Notes: generated by a model not told the origin, from the letters alone. 64,000 bases of DNA from Acinetobacter kookii (GCF_900096895.1 NZ_FMYO01000007.1:89813-153812), one strand, 5' to 3'; numbered from the stretch's first letter, positions 39,262 to 49,381 are shown. Numbers and translations: made by a program.

Positions 39262-39368
39262 GTCTGGCGATGCTCCTCACGGAATTTTATTTAATACTTA
39301 ACTGTGGAGTGAAATTGGGGACGGAAACAAATTTTACAAGGGAAACTGAGGAAAAAAGTTTATTCGGA

Positions 39369-39770
39369 TTAAAATACGGCTTTATTTTTGAAAAACCGGG
39401 AAATTCCTTTTAGCCAGGCATTCAACAAAAATAAAAAGGCAATCAGGGCGAAAATCACGCCTGTAACAGTACAGCCTTTTACCCAGACTGCACTATCCCA
39501 ATAAAAGAAAATCAGCGGAATAAACCAGAGAGCCGCAAAACACACCAGAATCATATAAATCACAATATTACGCATGATCCAGAGTGCTTGAGCCTGAAGC
39601 CAGACCTCCACTTCATTCACTTGTGTGACTTTGCGCGCAAACCAGTAAGCAAATATGCCGCTAATCACAGTAAACAAGGCCAAAAACATCAAGACATAGG
39701 AAATCGCAATAGAACGGCGAAGTCGGCTTAAGTTGTCTTGCTTCATGTGCGTTTTAACCCCATTTACCAC
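39369..39770 (-). CDS. Conserved membrane protein of unknown function
   Basis: 133 residues with three hydrophobic segments (about 21-44, 67-92 and 98-118), basic ends and no recognised catalytic motif. A second ATG nine codons in (39746, MKQDNLSR) is an equally plausible start. It resembles small DUF4870-like membrane proteins of Moraxellaceae, but I cannot confirm this. It lies between dnaJ and the RND pump genes on the same strand. Confidence 0.65.
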   Translation of the reverse strand: MVNGVKTHMKQDNLSRLRRSIAISYVLMFLALFTVISGIFAYWFARKVTQVNEVEVWLQAQALWIMRNIVIYMILVCFAALWFIPLIFFYWDSAVWVKGCTVTGVIFALIAFLFLLNAWLKGISRFFKNKAVF

Positions 39771-39879
39771 ATCTTTAGATTTTTAATATGCAGTAAATTG
39801 CTTTATAGAAATGTGTACGAATATTAGGTGCTACTATATTGAAATTTTCAATATTTCGCACCTGCTTATTGTCAAAAAA

Positions 39880-42800
39880 TTACACCGTTTGGCTATTTTT
39901 TTTCACATTAAACCATTGGGCATACAATGCCGGTAAAAAGAACAAGGTGAGAACCGTGGCCACAATCAAACCGCCCATAATGGCGACAGCCATCGGACCA
40001 AAGAAAATACTGCGTGATAATGGAATCATCGCCAGTACTGCGGCCAGGGCAGTCAGCACAATCGGGCGGCAACGACGTACGGTTGCCTCAATAATGGCAT
40101 TCCAGGGATCATGTCCAGCCTGAATGTCCTGTTCAATCTGGTCAATCAGGATTAAAGAATTGCGCATGATCATGCCCGACAGGGCAATGGTTCCCAGCAT
40201 CGCGACAAAACCAAAGGGTTTATTCAACAACAACAGGAACAGGACCACCCCAATCAGGCCCAAAGGTGCGGTCAAAAACACAATAAATGCGCGGGACATA
40301 CTTTTCAGCTGAATCATCAGCAAGGTCATCACCACCGCCAGGAAAAACGGCATACCGGCATTGACCGAGTTTTGTCCACGCGCCGACTCTTCGACCGTAC
40401 CGCCTACTTCAACCAGATAACCGCCTGGCAATTCGGCACGCAGCTGATCCATTTTATCGGCCAGTTCCCCGACCACGGTTGCAGGCTGCAATTTGGTCCG
40501 TATATCGGCACGCACGGTAATGGTCGGCAAACGGTTACGATGCCAGATCAGGCCATCTTCAAATTTATATTCAATTTTGGCAATTTGCGCCAGAGGTACA
40601 GAACCGCCATTGGCCGTCGGTACGGCCAGACTGGATAAGGACTCTACATTGACCCGTTCGTTCCGATTTCCACGCAAACGGATTTCAATCAGTTCACGTT
40701 TTTCACGATACTGGTTAATCACGGCACCACTGATGGAGCTGTTCAGGAATTGCGACAAATCTAAAGTCGATACCCCCATTTGACGGGCACGATCCTGGTC
40801 AATCTTCAGCTGAATGACCTTGCTCGGTTCGCCCCAGTCCAGATGAACGTTGGTGGTATTCGGATTCTCTGCAATGACGGCGGAAACCTTATGTGCCCAC
40901 TGACGCACCAGATTCAGGTCTTCCCCGGAAACACGGTACTGCAAGGGATAACCGACAGGCGGACCATTTTCCAGCAGCGAGACCCGGGTACGCACATCCG
41001 GCAGCAATTTACGGATTTCCTGATCCAGAGATTTGCGGATTTCATCGCGGTCATCCAAGGACGAAGCCAAGACCACAAACTGGGCAAAACTGGCCTGTGG
41101 CAGCTGCTGATCTAACGGCAAATAGAAACGGGTGGAACCCGTGCCGACATAGGCCACATAATTGTCGATGCCCTGTTTGGTCGACAGGAATTTTTCCACT
41201 TTCTTCACGGCATTTTCTGTGGCGGTGAGGGATGCACCTTCTTCCAGTTTTAAATCGACCAGAATTTCGGCACGGTTGGATGGTGGAAAAAATTGCTGCG
41301 GCACCAGTTTAAACATCAGCACCGACAACACAAAAATACCCACCGTGGTCGCAATCACGGTTTTACGGTAAGTAATACACTGACTCACCCAGCCTCTAAA
41401 TTTTTGATAAAACTTGGTTTGATAAGGGTCATGATGCTCACCGGCATGATGCAGCACAGCTGGCGGTTCGGGTTGCCTGCGTAGGCGCGCCCATAAGCGC
41501 TGATACCACGGCGCTTTTTGCAGCAGGTCTTGATTAAAATCTGGCAGCAGTTTATCGCCCAGATAGGGGACAAAAAGGACCGCTGCAAACCATGACACCA
41601 CCAGGGCAATCGTCACCACCTGGAAAATGGAACGGGTATATTCACCGGTACTGGACGCAGCAGTGGCAATCGGTAAAAAGCCGGCTGCGGTAATCAGGGT
41701 ACCGGTCAGCATTGGAAAAGCCGTGGTTTTCCAGGCAAATCCTGCCGCCTCCAGCCGGCTATAGCCCTGCTCCATTTTTACGGCCATCATTTCAATGGCA
41801 ATAATGGCGTCGTCTACCAATAAACCGAGCGCCAGAATTAAAGCGCCCAGTGAAATTTTATGCAGCCCGACATCAAACAGATTCATGCCGGCAAAAGTCA
41901 TGGCCAGCACCAGCGGAATGGAAAATGCCACCACCAGACCGGTACGGAAACCCAGTGAAAAGAAGCTGACCAGCAGGACAATAATCACCGCTTCTGCCAG
42001 CACTTTCATGAATTCATTGACGCTGCGTTTCACCGCAACTGGTTGATCGGAAACTTTTTTCAGCTGCATACCCAAGGGCAAAGATTTTTGCAGATGGGCA
42101 AATTCAGCCTCTAAATTTTTACCTAAAGCCAGAATGTCGCCCCCTTTGCGCATCGAGACGGCAATGCCAATCCCGTTTTCGCCCATAAAGCGCATGCGTG
42201 GCTGGGCCGGCTCGCTGAAGCCGCGATAGATTTCGGCAACATCGCCCAGCTGAATGGTTTTTCCTGCCACCAACAGCGGCATCTGCTTGAGTTCATCGAC
42301 ACTTTGCAGCTGGCCGCTGACCCGCATTTGAATGCGGTCGGTCCCGGTTTCAAAGAAACCGGCACTGGCTACGGTATTTTGCTGTTGCAGGGCTTGCTGA
42401 ATCGCCGTGACCGGAATGCCGAGTTGAGCCGCCTTGGTATTGGACAGTTCAATCCAGATTTTCTGGTCTTGCAGCCCCACCAGATTAACCTTGCCGACAT
42501 CCTTGACCCGTTGCAGTTGCAGTTGCAGACGGTCGGCATATTCCTTCAATATGGCATAGTCATAATCTTTGCCAGTCAGGACATAGATATTTCCAAAGGT
42601 ATCGCCAAATTCATCATTAAAAAACGGCCCCTGCACCCCACTCGGCAATTGATGCTGGATATCGCCCACTTTTTTACGCACCTGATACCAGACATCGGGA
42701 ATCTGGTTGGAACGCAGAGAATCCTTGGCGACAAACGTCACCAGTGATTCACCGGGACGCGAATAGGCCATGATGCGTTCGTAATTGCCGGTACTCATCA

Positions 42801-43029
42801 GTTCTTTTTCGATGCGATCCGTCACCTGCAAAGACACTTCCTGTGCGGTTGCGCCCGGCCAGTAAGTCTGGATCACCATCACCTTAAAGGTAAACGGCGG
42901 ATCTTCACTTTGCGCCAGCTTGGAATAGGAAACAATGCCGACAATGCCGAGCAGCAGCATGAAATAAAGGATCAGGCCCTTATTTTTCAGTGCCCATTCC
43001 GACAGGTTAAAGTTCGTGCCTAAATTCAT
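39880..43029 (-). CDS. RND efflux permease, HAE1/AcrB-like
   Basis: The inner-membrane proton-driven pump of a tripartite efflux system. 1049 residues with two repeats of a six-span bundle, each interrupted by a large periplasmic domain after the first span. The proton-relay pair is in the fourth span (GLLVDDAIIAIEMM). SEDPPFTFKVMVIQTYWPGATAQEV is characteristic of the MexK/TriC/VexF-like subgroup, not classical AcrB. The ATG overlaps the adaptor stop (ATGA). No outer-membrane factor gene is adjacent, so it presumably uses a TolC-type channel encoded elsewhere. Substrates unknown. Confidence 0.92.
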   Translation of the reverse strand: MNLGTNFNLSEWALKNKGLILYFMLLLGIVGIVSYSKLAQSEDPPFTFKVMVIQTYWPGATAQEVSLQVTDRIEKELMSTGNYERIMAYSRPGESLVTFVAKDSLRSNQIPDVWYQVRKKVGDIQHQLPSGVQGPFFNDEFGDTFGNIYVLTGKDYDYAILKEYADRLQLQLQRVKDVGKVNLVGLQDQKIWIELSNTKAAQLGIPVTAIQQALQQQNTVASAGFFETGTDRIQMRVSGQLQSVDELKQMPLLVAGKTIQLGDVAEIYRGFSEPAQPRMRFMGENGIGIAVSMRKGGDILALGKNLEAEFAHLQKSLPLGMQLKKVSDQPVAVKRSVNEFMKVLAEAVIIVLLVSFFSLGFRTGLVVAFSIPLVLAMTFAGMNLFDVGLHKISLGALILALGLLVDDAIIAIEMMAVKMEQGYSRLEAAGFAWKTTAFPMLTGTLITAAGFLPIATAASSTGEYTRSIFQVVTIALVVSWFAAVLFVPYLGDKLLPDFNQDLLQKAPWYQRLWARLRRQPEPPAVLHHAGEHHDPYQTKFYQKFRGWVSQCITYRKTVIATTVGIFVLSVLMFKLVPQQFFPPSNRAEILVDLKLEEGASLTATENAVKKVEKFLSTKQGIDNYVAYVGTGSTRFYLPLDQQLPQASFAQFVVLASSLDDRDEIRKSLDQEIRKLLPDVRTRVSLLENGPPVGYPLQYRVSGEDLNLVRQWAHKVSAVIAENPNTTNVHLDWGEPSKVIQLKIDQDRARQMGVSTLDLSQFLNSSISGAVINQYREKRELIEIRLRGNRNERVNVESLSSLAVPTANGGSVPLAQIAKIEYKFEDGLIWHRNRLPTITVRADIRTKLQPATVVGELADKMDQLRAELPGGYLVEVGGTVEESARGQNSVNAGMPFFLAVVMTLLMIQLKSMSRAFIVFLTAPLGLIGVVLFLLLLNKPFGFVAMLGTIALSGMIMRNSLILIDQIEQDIQAGHDPWNAIIEATVRRCRPIVLTALAAVLAMIPLSRSIFFGPMAVAIMGGLIVATVLTLFFLPALYAQWFNVKKNSQTV

Positions 43030-44144
43030 GATGCAGCTCCTGACTGGATGTTCACGGCACGGTTTTCCCGGTCAATCGGCTGGATTTTCTGTTTTTCACG
43101 CAATAAGTGCACACCGCCAATCACCACATAATCTTGCGGATTCAGACCGGACAATACCGGCACACTGTCACGGCCATAGGCCCCCAGGGTCACCGCCACC
43201 TTATGGATGGTCTGATCCGGTTTCACCACCCAGACATAGGCCTGCTGGCCATTGGCCGAAACACTGGACAACGGCACGCTAAGTACATTGTTTTGGCTAT
43301 TGTTAAAAAATACCCGAGCACTCTGGCCCAGCTGAATGGCAGCGTTGCCTTCACGCAAGGCCACCTTGACACTAAAGGTCCGGGACTGATCGGCTGCCGG
43401 AGAAATTTCACGCACATAGCCTGCAAATTTATCTTCCGGCTTGGACCATAAGGTCACCCACGCTGCCTGACCGACTTTAATCTCTGAAATGGCCTGTTCC
43501 GGCACCCCGATCACCACTTCACGATCACCGGCAATCGCTATCTGATAAGCCGACTGTCCTGCAGCGACCACCTGCCCCACTTCAATATTACGTGCGGTAA
43601 TCACGCCATTTTTATTGGCAATCAGCTGGTTATAACCGGTTTGGTTACTCGTAACCTGATAATTGGACTGCGCCTGTTTCAGCGCGGACATCGCTGATTT
43701 ATACTGGTTATCTACCGCATCATATTGCGAACGGCTCACGGCATTCATCGGCAGCAGTTGCTGAAAGCGCTGCAGTTCATCTGCGGCAATTTTTGCTGCC
43801 GACTGGGCACTTTCTAGTTGAGCTTTTGCTGCATTAAGCTGCAGCTGGGCATCTTTCACATCCAGTTTTGCCAGTACTTGCCCCACTTTGACCTGATCGC
43901 CCACATCGACATAACGTTCGATAATCTGTCCGCCCACCCGGAAAGCCAAAGCCGTTTGCTGGCGTGCCTGCACATCTCCAGCATAGCTTTTCTGTTCATT
44001 ATGAGTACTGTTCGGCTGAGTCACCATCACAAACGGGACCTGTTCTGTTTCGGTTGCCTCCGTGCTGCAGCCCAATAAAGTCACACTGCAAATAATCATC
44101 ATGCTGGCCAGGGCGGTTTTTACTGCAATCTTTACTGTGCTCAT
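43026..44144 (-). CDS. RND periplasmic adaptor lipoprotein
   Basis: Membrane-fusion protein connecting the RND pump to an outer-membrane channel. About 372 residues from the ATG at 44144; the signal peptide ends VTLLGC, a lipobox. Domains in order: beta-barrel/lipoyl halves (YAGDVQARQQTALAFRVGGQIIERYVDVGDQVKVGQVLAKLD), a short alpha-hairpin (about 95-165), the second lipoyl half, beta-barrel and membrane-proximal domain. It is coupled to the pump gene by ATGA. An upstream in-frame ATG (44207) would put extra residues before the signal and is rejected. Confidence 0.9.
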   Translation of the reverse strand: MSTVKIAVKTALASMMIICSVTLLGCSTEATETEQVPFVMVTQPNSTHNEQKSYAGDVQARQQTALAFRVGGQIIERYVDVGDQVKVGQVLAKLDVKDAQLQLNAAKAQLESAQSAAKIAADELQRFQQLLPMNAVSRSQYDAVDNQYKSAMSALKQAQSNYQVTSNQTGYNQLIANKNGVITARNIEVGQVVAAGQSAYQIAIAGDREVVIGVPEQAISEIKVGQAAWVTLWSKPEDKFAGYVREISPAADQSRTFSVKVALREGNAAIQLGQSARVFFNNSQNNVLSVPLSSVSANGQQAYVWVVKPDQTIHKVAVTLGAYGRDSVPVLSGLNPQDYVVIGGVHLLREKQKIQPIDRENRAVNIQSGAAS

Positions 44145-44220
44145 GAAGTTCGCTCTTATCTCAAAATGTTTTTTAGGGCAAAATAAGCAATATCTTAAAT
44201 TGATCATTTTTTAATTAATA

Positions 44221-44237
44221 TACTGCCTGGTACAGTA
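44221..44237. promoter_or_regulatory. Candidate TetR operator between the efflux genes and their regulator
   Basis: Inverted repeat TACTG-N7-CAGTA in the short divergent gap between the adaptor and tetR genes, followed at 44240-44245 by a TATAAT sequence that could be the -10 of the rightward gene. Its position is right for self-regulation and pump repression. Confidence 0.45.
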
Positions 44238-44260
44238 ATTATAATAATCAGGTCAAAGCA

Positions 44261-44914
44261 ATGACCTTTTTCATTTTTTTGGAAAAAATTGTGCAAATAA
44301 ATGTTGGTCGTCCCAAGGACTTAGAAAAACGTCAGCGTATTTTAAATGCGGCGAAAAGCTTATTTTTGAAGTGTGGTTATCAGGGTTCCAGCATGAACCA
44401 GATTGCCCAGGAAGCCGGTGTCACCAAACTGACGGTCTACAATCACTTTCAGGATAAAGCCAATTTATTTGTTTGTGCCATTGTTGCCACATGCGAAGAA
44501 TTACTCAGTGCTCGCCCCTTAAACCTGCAAGCCGACAGTAATTTTTATCAAGAATTTGTGCATGCCTGTGAGCTGGCCCTCAATATCACCAATTTGCCAG
44601 AAGCCATCAAACTGGAACGCTTATTGGTGGAACTGGCGGCGGAACAAAATCCACTGGCACAGACATTTTATAATGCCTGCCATCTGCGTATGAATGCACT
44701 GTGGGAAAACTTTTTTCAGCAGGCTATAGAATTGGGCTTTATTCAGCCAGAAGCTTTAAAAAACCTGACCTTACTGATCCTTTCTTTACTGTTGGGCCTG
44801 CGCCATCATGAAGTGCTGCTTGGGGTCCGGGAAGTTCCAACTGCTGAAGAGAAACAGCAGATTATCCTGAACAGTATTGAAATCTTTATGCTGAAATATC
44901 AAAAAAAACCTTAA
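44261..44914 (+). CDS. TetR-family regulator divergent from the RND efflux genes
   Basis: 217 residues as drawn. The GTG at 44291 (VQINVGRPKD, with GGA seven bases upstream) would give a 207-residue protein closer to family length, so the true start is uncertain. N-terminal HTH: LEKRQRILNAAKSLFLKCGYQGSSMNQIAQEAGVTKLTVYNHFQDKANLF-type sequence. The C-terminal part is a TetR_C ligand domain of the AefR/YbiH-like group. It is probably a local repressor of the divergent adaptor-pump operon. Confidence 0.88.
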   Translation: MTFFIFLEKIVQINVGRPKDLEKRQRILNAAKSLFLKCGYQGSSMNQIAQEAGVTKLTVYNHFQDKANLFVCAIVATCEELLSARPLNLQADSNFYQEFVHACELALNITNLPEAIKLERLLVELAAEQNPLAQTFYNACHLRMNALWENFFQQAIELGFIQPEALKNLTLLILSLLLGLRHHEVLLGVREVPTAEEKQQIILNSIEIFMLKYQKKP

Positions 44915-45004
44915 AATCTGTAATTCCATTTTCCTGACTGCACAAACAGCACCTCAATTGCCAGTTTTAGCAACAAAAGATACCGACTTTTGTCTGCCCC
45001 CTAC

Positions 45005-45032
45005 TTGGAATGTCATCGAATCGGGGTATATT
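45005..45032 (+). promoter_or_regulatory. Candidate ppc promoter
   Basis: TTGGAA at 45005-45010 and TATATT at 45027-45032 with 16 bases between, 30 bases before the preferred ppc start. A plausible sigma-70 promoter by sequence only. Confidence 0.4.
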
Positions 45033-45061
45033 CAAAAGAGTAGCCTAGGAGAATGAAAAAA

Positions 45062-47746
45062 ATGATTCAACAAATTGATGCTCCACTGCGTGAGGATGTA
45101 CGCTTACTTGGGAACCTACTGGGAGAAACCCTCAAGGAACATGCAGGACAAGATTTGTTTAATCAGGTGGAGCAGATTCGTGCGCTGTCCAAAGGTGCAC
45201 GTGATGGGCAGGTGGAAGCCGAAAAACAGCTTGAACAACTTTTTTTAAGTCTGGAAGATGATGAAATTCTTCCGCTCACCCGGGCATTCACCCACTTTCT
45301 GAATTTTGCCAATATTGCCGAACAGTACAATGTGGTGCGCAGTCGCCGTAAGAGTGAATTCGATGAAAATGCGCCTTCCCCTAATCCGCTTGATCATCTG
45401 TTCCAGAAGTTTAAAGATCACGAAATTTCAGCCGACACGCTATTCCAGCAAATCTGTGAACTGAAAATTGAACTGGTGTTGACTGCGCATCCGACTGAAG
45501 TCAGCCGTCGTACCTTAATTCAAAAATATGACGATATTAATGACTGTCTGTTTAAGTCTGATCAACAAAAACTGACCCCACGTGAACGCAAGGCCGTACT
45601 GGCAGAACTCAAACAGCTGATTTGTTCCGCCTGGCAGACTGATGAAATCCGCCAGCACCGCCCGACCCCAGTCGATGAAGCGAAATGGGGCTTTACCACT
45701 ATTGAGCAAACCCTGTGGAATGCAGTTCCCAAGTTTATTCGTGAACTGGATGAAATGGTTGAAGATCACTGTGGCCAGCGTTTACCCCTAACCGTTGCAC
45801 CGGTGCGTTTTGCCTCCTGGATGGGCGGTGACCGTGATGGCAACCCGAATGTTACGCATAACATTACCCAGGAAGTACTGTGGCTGTCGCGCTGGAAAGC
45901 GGCGGATTTATATCTGCGTGATATGGAAGACCTGCGCTGGGAACTGTCGATTCAGAATGCCAGTGATGAACTGTTACAGGCACTGGGTCATAACCACCCC
46001 GAACCCTACCGTGAATATCTGCGTGACACTCGCGAACGCCTTAAAGCCACCCGTCACTGGCTGGCGCAAAAACTGCAAGGGCAAGATGCCGATGATAGCC
46101 AGGTCATTAAAAGCAAAGATGAACTATTACAGCCTTTATTGCTGTGCTACCGTTCACTGATTGCCTGCAACCTGCCTGAAATTGCCAATGGCAAACTGCT
46201 GGACTTTATCCATCGCGTCAACTGCTTTGGCATTGAACTGCTGAAACTGGATATCCGTCAGGAATCCGGTCGCCATCGTCAGGCCATTTCTGCCATCACT
46301 GAATATCTGGGTCTGGGCAATTTTGAAACCTGGACCGAACAGGCACGCCAAAACTTCCTGTTGCAGGAATTGCAAAGCAAACGTCCGTTGTTGCCTAAAC
46401 ATCTGAATGAACCGAAACAAAGCCTGATTGAACATCCGGATGTGCAGGAAGTGTTTGCCACCATGCGCACGCTGGCTGAACAGCCGGAAGAAAGCCTGGG
46501 CGCATATATTATTTCCATGGCGGAATATCCGAGTGATGTACTCGCGGTCTTACTGCTGCAAAAAGAAGCCGGCATCAAGCATCCGCTGCGTGTGGTGCCA
46601 TTATTTGAAACCCTGAAAGACCTGGACGGCGCAGCCGCAACCATGAATACCCTGTTTAATATGCATTGGTACAAACAGCATATTCAGGGCAAGCATGAGG
46701 TAATGATTGGCTATTCGGATTCTGCCAAAGATGCCGGATTCATGTCAGCCAACTGGGCGCAATACCGTGCGCAGGAAGAACTGACGGCTGTTGCAAAAAA
46801 ACATGCCGTGCAACTCACCCTGTTCCATGGGCGTGGCGGTTCGATCAGCCGGGGGGGCGCACCCACCCAGCAAGCGCTGTTTTCACAACCGCCAGGTTCG
46901 ATTTCCGGTGCCATCCGCGTGACCGAACAGGGCGAAATGATTCGCTTCAAGTTTGGTCTGGAAGGCATTGCACTGCAAAACCTGGAAATTTATACCGCAG
47001 CCACATTAGAGGCAACCTTGTTGCCGCCACCGGTGCCTAAAGATGAATGGCGTCAGTTGATGCATACCATGACCGATTTATCGGTACAGGTCTACCGTCA
47101 AACCGTGCGTGAAAATCCACATTTTGTAAAATACCTGCGTACGGTTACACCGGAACTAGAATTGCAAATGTTGCCACTCGGTTCACGCCCGGCAAAACGC
47201 AAGGTCAGCGGTGGGATCGAATCTTTACGTGCCATTCCCTGGGTATTTGCCTGGACCCAAATCCGTTTGATGCTTCCGGCATGGCTCGGTACAGGTGCGG
47301 CAATTAACCAGATGATTGATCAGGGGCAAAAACAGCTGCTGGATGAGATGCTGCAACAATGGCCGTATTTCCAGACCCTGATTGACATGCTGGAAATGGT
47401 CCTTTCTAAAGCCGATAGCCATGTAGCGCTCTATTACGAATCACATTTGACCGATGATGAAGATTTAAAAGTTCTCGGCAACGAACTGCGTCAGCGCTTA
47501 AAAGATGCGGTACAAACCTTGCTGGCCCTGAAAGGTGAATCTCAACTGCTGAGTAGCAATGAAGTGCTGGACCAGTCTATGCGGGTACGTAAACCGTATT
47601 TATTGCCGCTGCATTTACTCCAGGCAGAACTGATGAAACGCCGCCGTCGCTATCTGGCAGAACGTCAGGCAGAACATACCCCAGTCGATCATGCCTTAAT
47701 GGTAAGTATTGCCGGGATTGCGGCCGGACTGCGTAATACCGGTTAA
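45062..47746 (+). CDS. ppc: Phosphoenolpyruvate carboxylase
   Basis: Anaplerotic enzyme: PEP plus bicarbonate gives oxaloacetate. 894 residues from the ATG at 45062; the ATG three codons earlier is only one base from the AGGAG ribosome site. Catalytic segments: His143 (LTAHPTEVSRRT), Lys556 (GYSDSAKDAG), Arg591 (FHGRGGSISRGGAPT), and the C-terminal RNTG needed for activity. Full length. Flanked upstream by a candidate promoter and downstream by a terminator, so it is monocistronic. Confidence 0.97.
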   Translation: MIQQIDAPLREDVRLLGNLLGETLKEHAGQDLFNQVEQIRALSKGARDGQVEAEKQLEQLFLSLEDDEILPLTRAFTHFLNFANIAEQYNVVRSRRKSEFDENAPSPNPLDHLFQKFKDHEISADTLFQQICELKIELVLTAHPTEVSRRTLIQKYDDINDCLFKSDQQKLTPRERKAVLAELKQLICSAWQTDEIRQHRPTPVDEAKWGFTTIEQTLWNAVPKFIRELDEMVEDHCGQRLPLTVAPVRFASWMGGDRDGNPNVTHNITQEVLWLSRWKAADLYLRDMEDLRWELSIQNASDELLQALGHNHPEPYREYLRDTRERLKATRHWLAQKLQGQDADDSQVIKSKDELLQPLLLCYRSLIACNLPEIANGKLLDFIHRVNCFGIELLKLDIRQESGRHRQAISAITEYLGLGNFETWTEQARQNFLLQELQSKRPLLPKHLNEPKQSLIEHPDVQEVFATMRTLAEQPEESLGAYIISMAEYPSDVLAVLLLQKEAGIKHPLRVVPLFETLKDLDGAAATMNTLFNMHWYKQHIQGKHEVMIGYSDSAKDAGFMSANWAQYRAQEELTAVAKKHAVQLTLFHGRGGSISRGGAPTQQALFSQPPGSISGAIRVTEQGEMIRFKFGLEGIALQNLEIYTAATLEATLLPPPVPKDEWRQLMHTMTDLSVQVYRQTVRENPHFVKYLRTVTPELELQMLPLGSRPAKRKVSGGIESLRAIPWVFAWTQIRLMLPAWLGTGAAINQMIDQGQKQLLDEMLQQWPYFQTLIDMLEMVLSKADSHVALYYESHLTDDEDLKVLGNELRQRLKDAVQTLLALKGESQLLSSNEVLDQSMRVRKPYLLPLHLLQAELMKRRRRYLAERQAEHTPVDHALMVSIAGIAAGLRNTG

Positions 47747-47764
47747 ATTCTGATTTTCCATAGA

Positions 47765-47791
47765 AAAAGCACATTTCCGCAATGTGCTTTT
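47765..47791 (+). terminator. Terminator after ppc
   Basis: Eleven-base-pair perfect stem AAAAGCACATT and AATGTGCTTTT with TCCGC loop, followed by TTT. Confidence 0.9.
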
Positions 47792-47916
47792 TTTAACCTT
47801 ATGGTCAAAAGATTCCCATTATTTTTTATAAATAAAACAAAAAATATTTATGAATTGATCAAGACATCTTCATTCCTATTAACTGTTGATTTAGCATTAT
47901 TTTTAAATGATTAAAC

Positions 47917-47934
47917 TTTTACCACATGGTAAAA
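47917..47934. promoter_or_regulatory. Palindrome upstream of the NCS2 permease gene
   Basis: TTTTACCA-CA-TGGTAAAA, an eight-base inverted repeat with a two-base centre, about 110 bases before the permease start and in an otherwise featureless AT-rich 297-base gap (47747-48043). Size and symmetry suit a dimeric regulator operator. No matching regulator is identified. Confidence 0.4.
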
Positions 47935-48043
47935 ACACTTGAAAAGTCATGGCATTAGTTTAAACAAAATTTTGTTTCAATGATTAAATCTTCCAAAAAA
48001 GAAGCGTATGATGTGCACAATTTGTTTTTAGAGTGCTCAAAAA

Positions 48044-49345
48044 ATGTCCAATTGGTTTCCCAAATGGCGCCCGTATGAAGGCAGCATCGATGCACGTCCT
48101 GTAGGTACCAATGAATATCTGCCACCTGCACAGAGTGTTGTATTAGGGGTACAGCATGCCTTTGCTATGTTTGGTGCGACGGTACTTGCACCCTTCCTGA
48201 TGGGTTTTGATCCGAACCTGGCCATTTTAATGTCAGGGATCTGTACCATTCTGTTTTTCCTGATGACTGGGGGACGTGTACCGAGTTATCTGGGGTCCAG
48301 CTTTGCCTTTATTGGGGTGGTGATTGCGGCAACAGGTTATGCCGCTTCGGGTACGGGCGCACCCAATGCCAATCTGGCCCTGGCTGCTGGCGGTATTATG
48401 GCCTGTGGTGTGCTGTATGCGATTTTTGGCTTTATTGTGATGGCTACCGGCACCAAATGGATTGAAAAACTCATGCCTCCTGTAGTGACCGGCGCTGTGG
48501 TCATGATCATTGGCCTGAATTTGGCACCGGTGACGGTTAAAGGCGTGGCGGGGAATAACTTCAATATGTGGATGTCACTGGTCACCGTGATGTGCATGGG
48601 CTCGATTGCAGTATTTACCAAAGGCCTGCTGCAACGTCTGCTGTTATTGATCGGTTTATTACTGGCTTACCTGATTTACTATATTGTTTCCAATGTAATG
48701 GGACTTGGCACGCCCATTAATTTCGCTCCAATTCAGCAAGCAGCCTGGTTTGGTCTGCCAACTTTCCATTCGCCGGTATTTGATGCCAATGCCATGCTGA
48801 TTATTGCGCCGATTGCCCTGATTTTAGTGGCTGAAAACCTGGGTCATATCAAGGCAGTAGGTGCCATGACCGGTGAAAACCTTGATCCGCATATTGGCAA
48901 AGCCTTTGTTGCCGATGGTCTTGCAACCACTTTATCGGGTGGTGTCGGTGCGCCGGGGATGACCACTTATGGTGAAAATATTGGCGTGATGGCAGTGACT
49001 CGTGTCTATTCCACCATCATCTTTGTTTTTGCCGGTGTATTTGCAGTTTTCCTGGGACTTTCACCAAAATTTGGTGCCATTATCCATACCATTCCGACTG
49101 CCATCTTAACCGGTGCATCGATTGTGGTGTTCGGTTTAATTACCATTGCCGGGGCAAAAATCTGGATTGAAAACAAGGTGGATTTCTCTAAAAACAAAAA
49201 CCTGATGGTGGCTGCGGTAACCATTATTTTAGGCACCGGTGACTTTGCCCTGCAATTTGGCAGCTTTAATCTGGGGGGTATTGGTACCGCTACGTTTGCC
49301 GCCTTAATCCTGAACTGGTTCTTTAGCCTGGGCGATAAATCATAA
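48044..49345 (+). CDS. NCS2 nucleobase permease, RutG/UraA-like
   Basis: A 433-residue membrane transporter with about 14 spans. The family signature segments are GVQHAFAMFGATVLAP, GGRVPSYLGSSFAFIGVV, ENLGHIKAVGAMTG and TTYGENIGVMAVTRVYS, which contain the substrate-binding Glu residues. Overall it looks closest to RutG pyrimidine permeases, from memory of that protein. It should import uracil, thymine or xanthine with H+. There are no rut genes here, so a general nucleobase scavenging role is likely. Confidence 0.9.
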   Translation: MSNWFPKWRPYEGSIDARPVGTNEYLPPAQSVVLGVQHAFAMFGATVLAPFLMGFDPNLAILMSGICTILFFLMTGGRVPSYLGSSFAFIGVVIAATGYAASGTGAPNANLALAAGGIMACGVLYAIFGFIVMATGTKWIEKLMPPVVTGAVVMIIGLNLAPVTVKGVAGNNFNMWMSLVTVMCMGSIAVFTKGLLQRLLLLIGLLLAYLIYYIVSNVMGLGTPINFAPIQQAAWFGLPTFHSPVFDANAMLIIAPIALILVAENLGHIKAVGAMTGENLDPHIGKAFVADGLATTLSGGVGAPGMTTYGENIGVMAVTRVYSTIIFVFAGVFAVFLGLSPKFGAIIHTIPTAILTGASIVVFGLITIAGAKIWIENKVDFSKNKNLMVAAVTIILGTGDFALQFGSFNLGGIGTATFAALILNWFFSLGDKS

Positions 49346-49365
49346 AGATAACTACACATTTTCAG

Positions 49366-49381
49366 GCAGCCGCAAGGCTGC
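49366..49381 (+). terminator. Terminator after the permease gene
   Basis: Six-base-pair GC-rich stem GCAGCC and GGCTGC with a GCAA tetraloop, followed by seven T. Confidence 0.88.
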
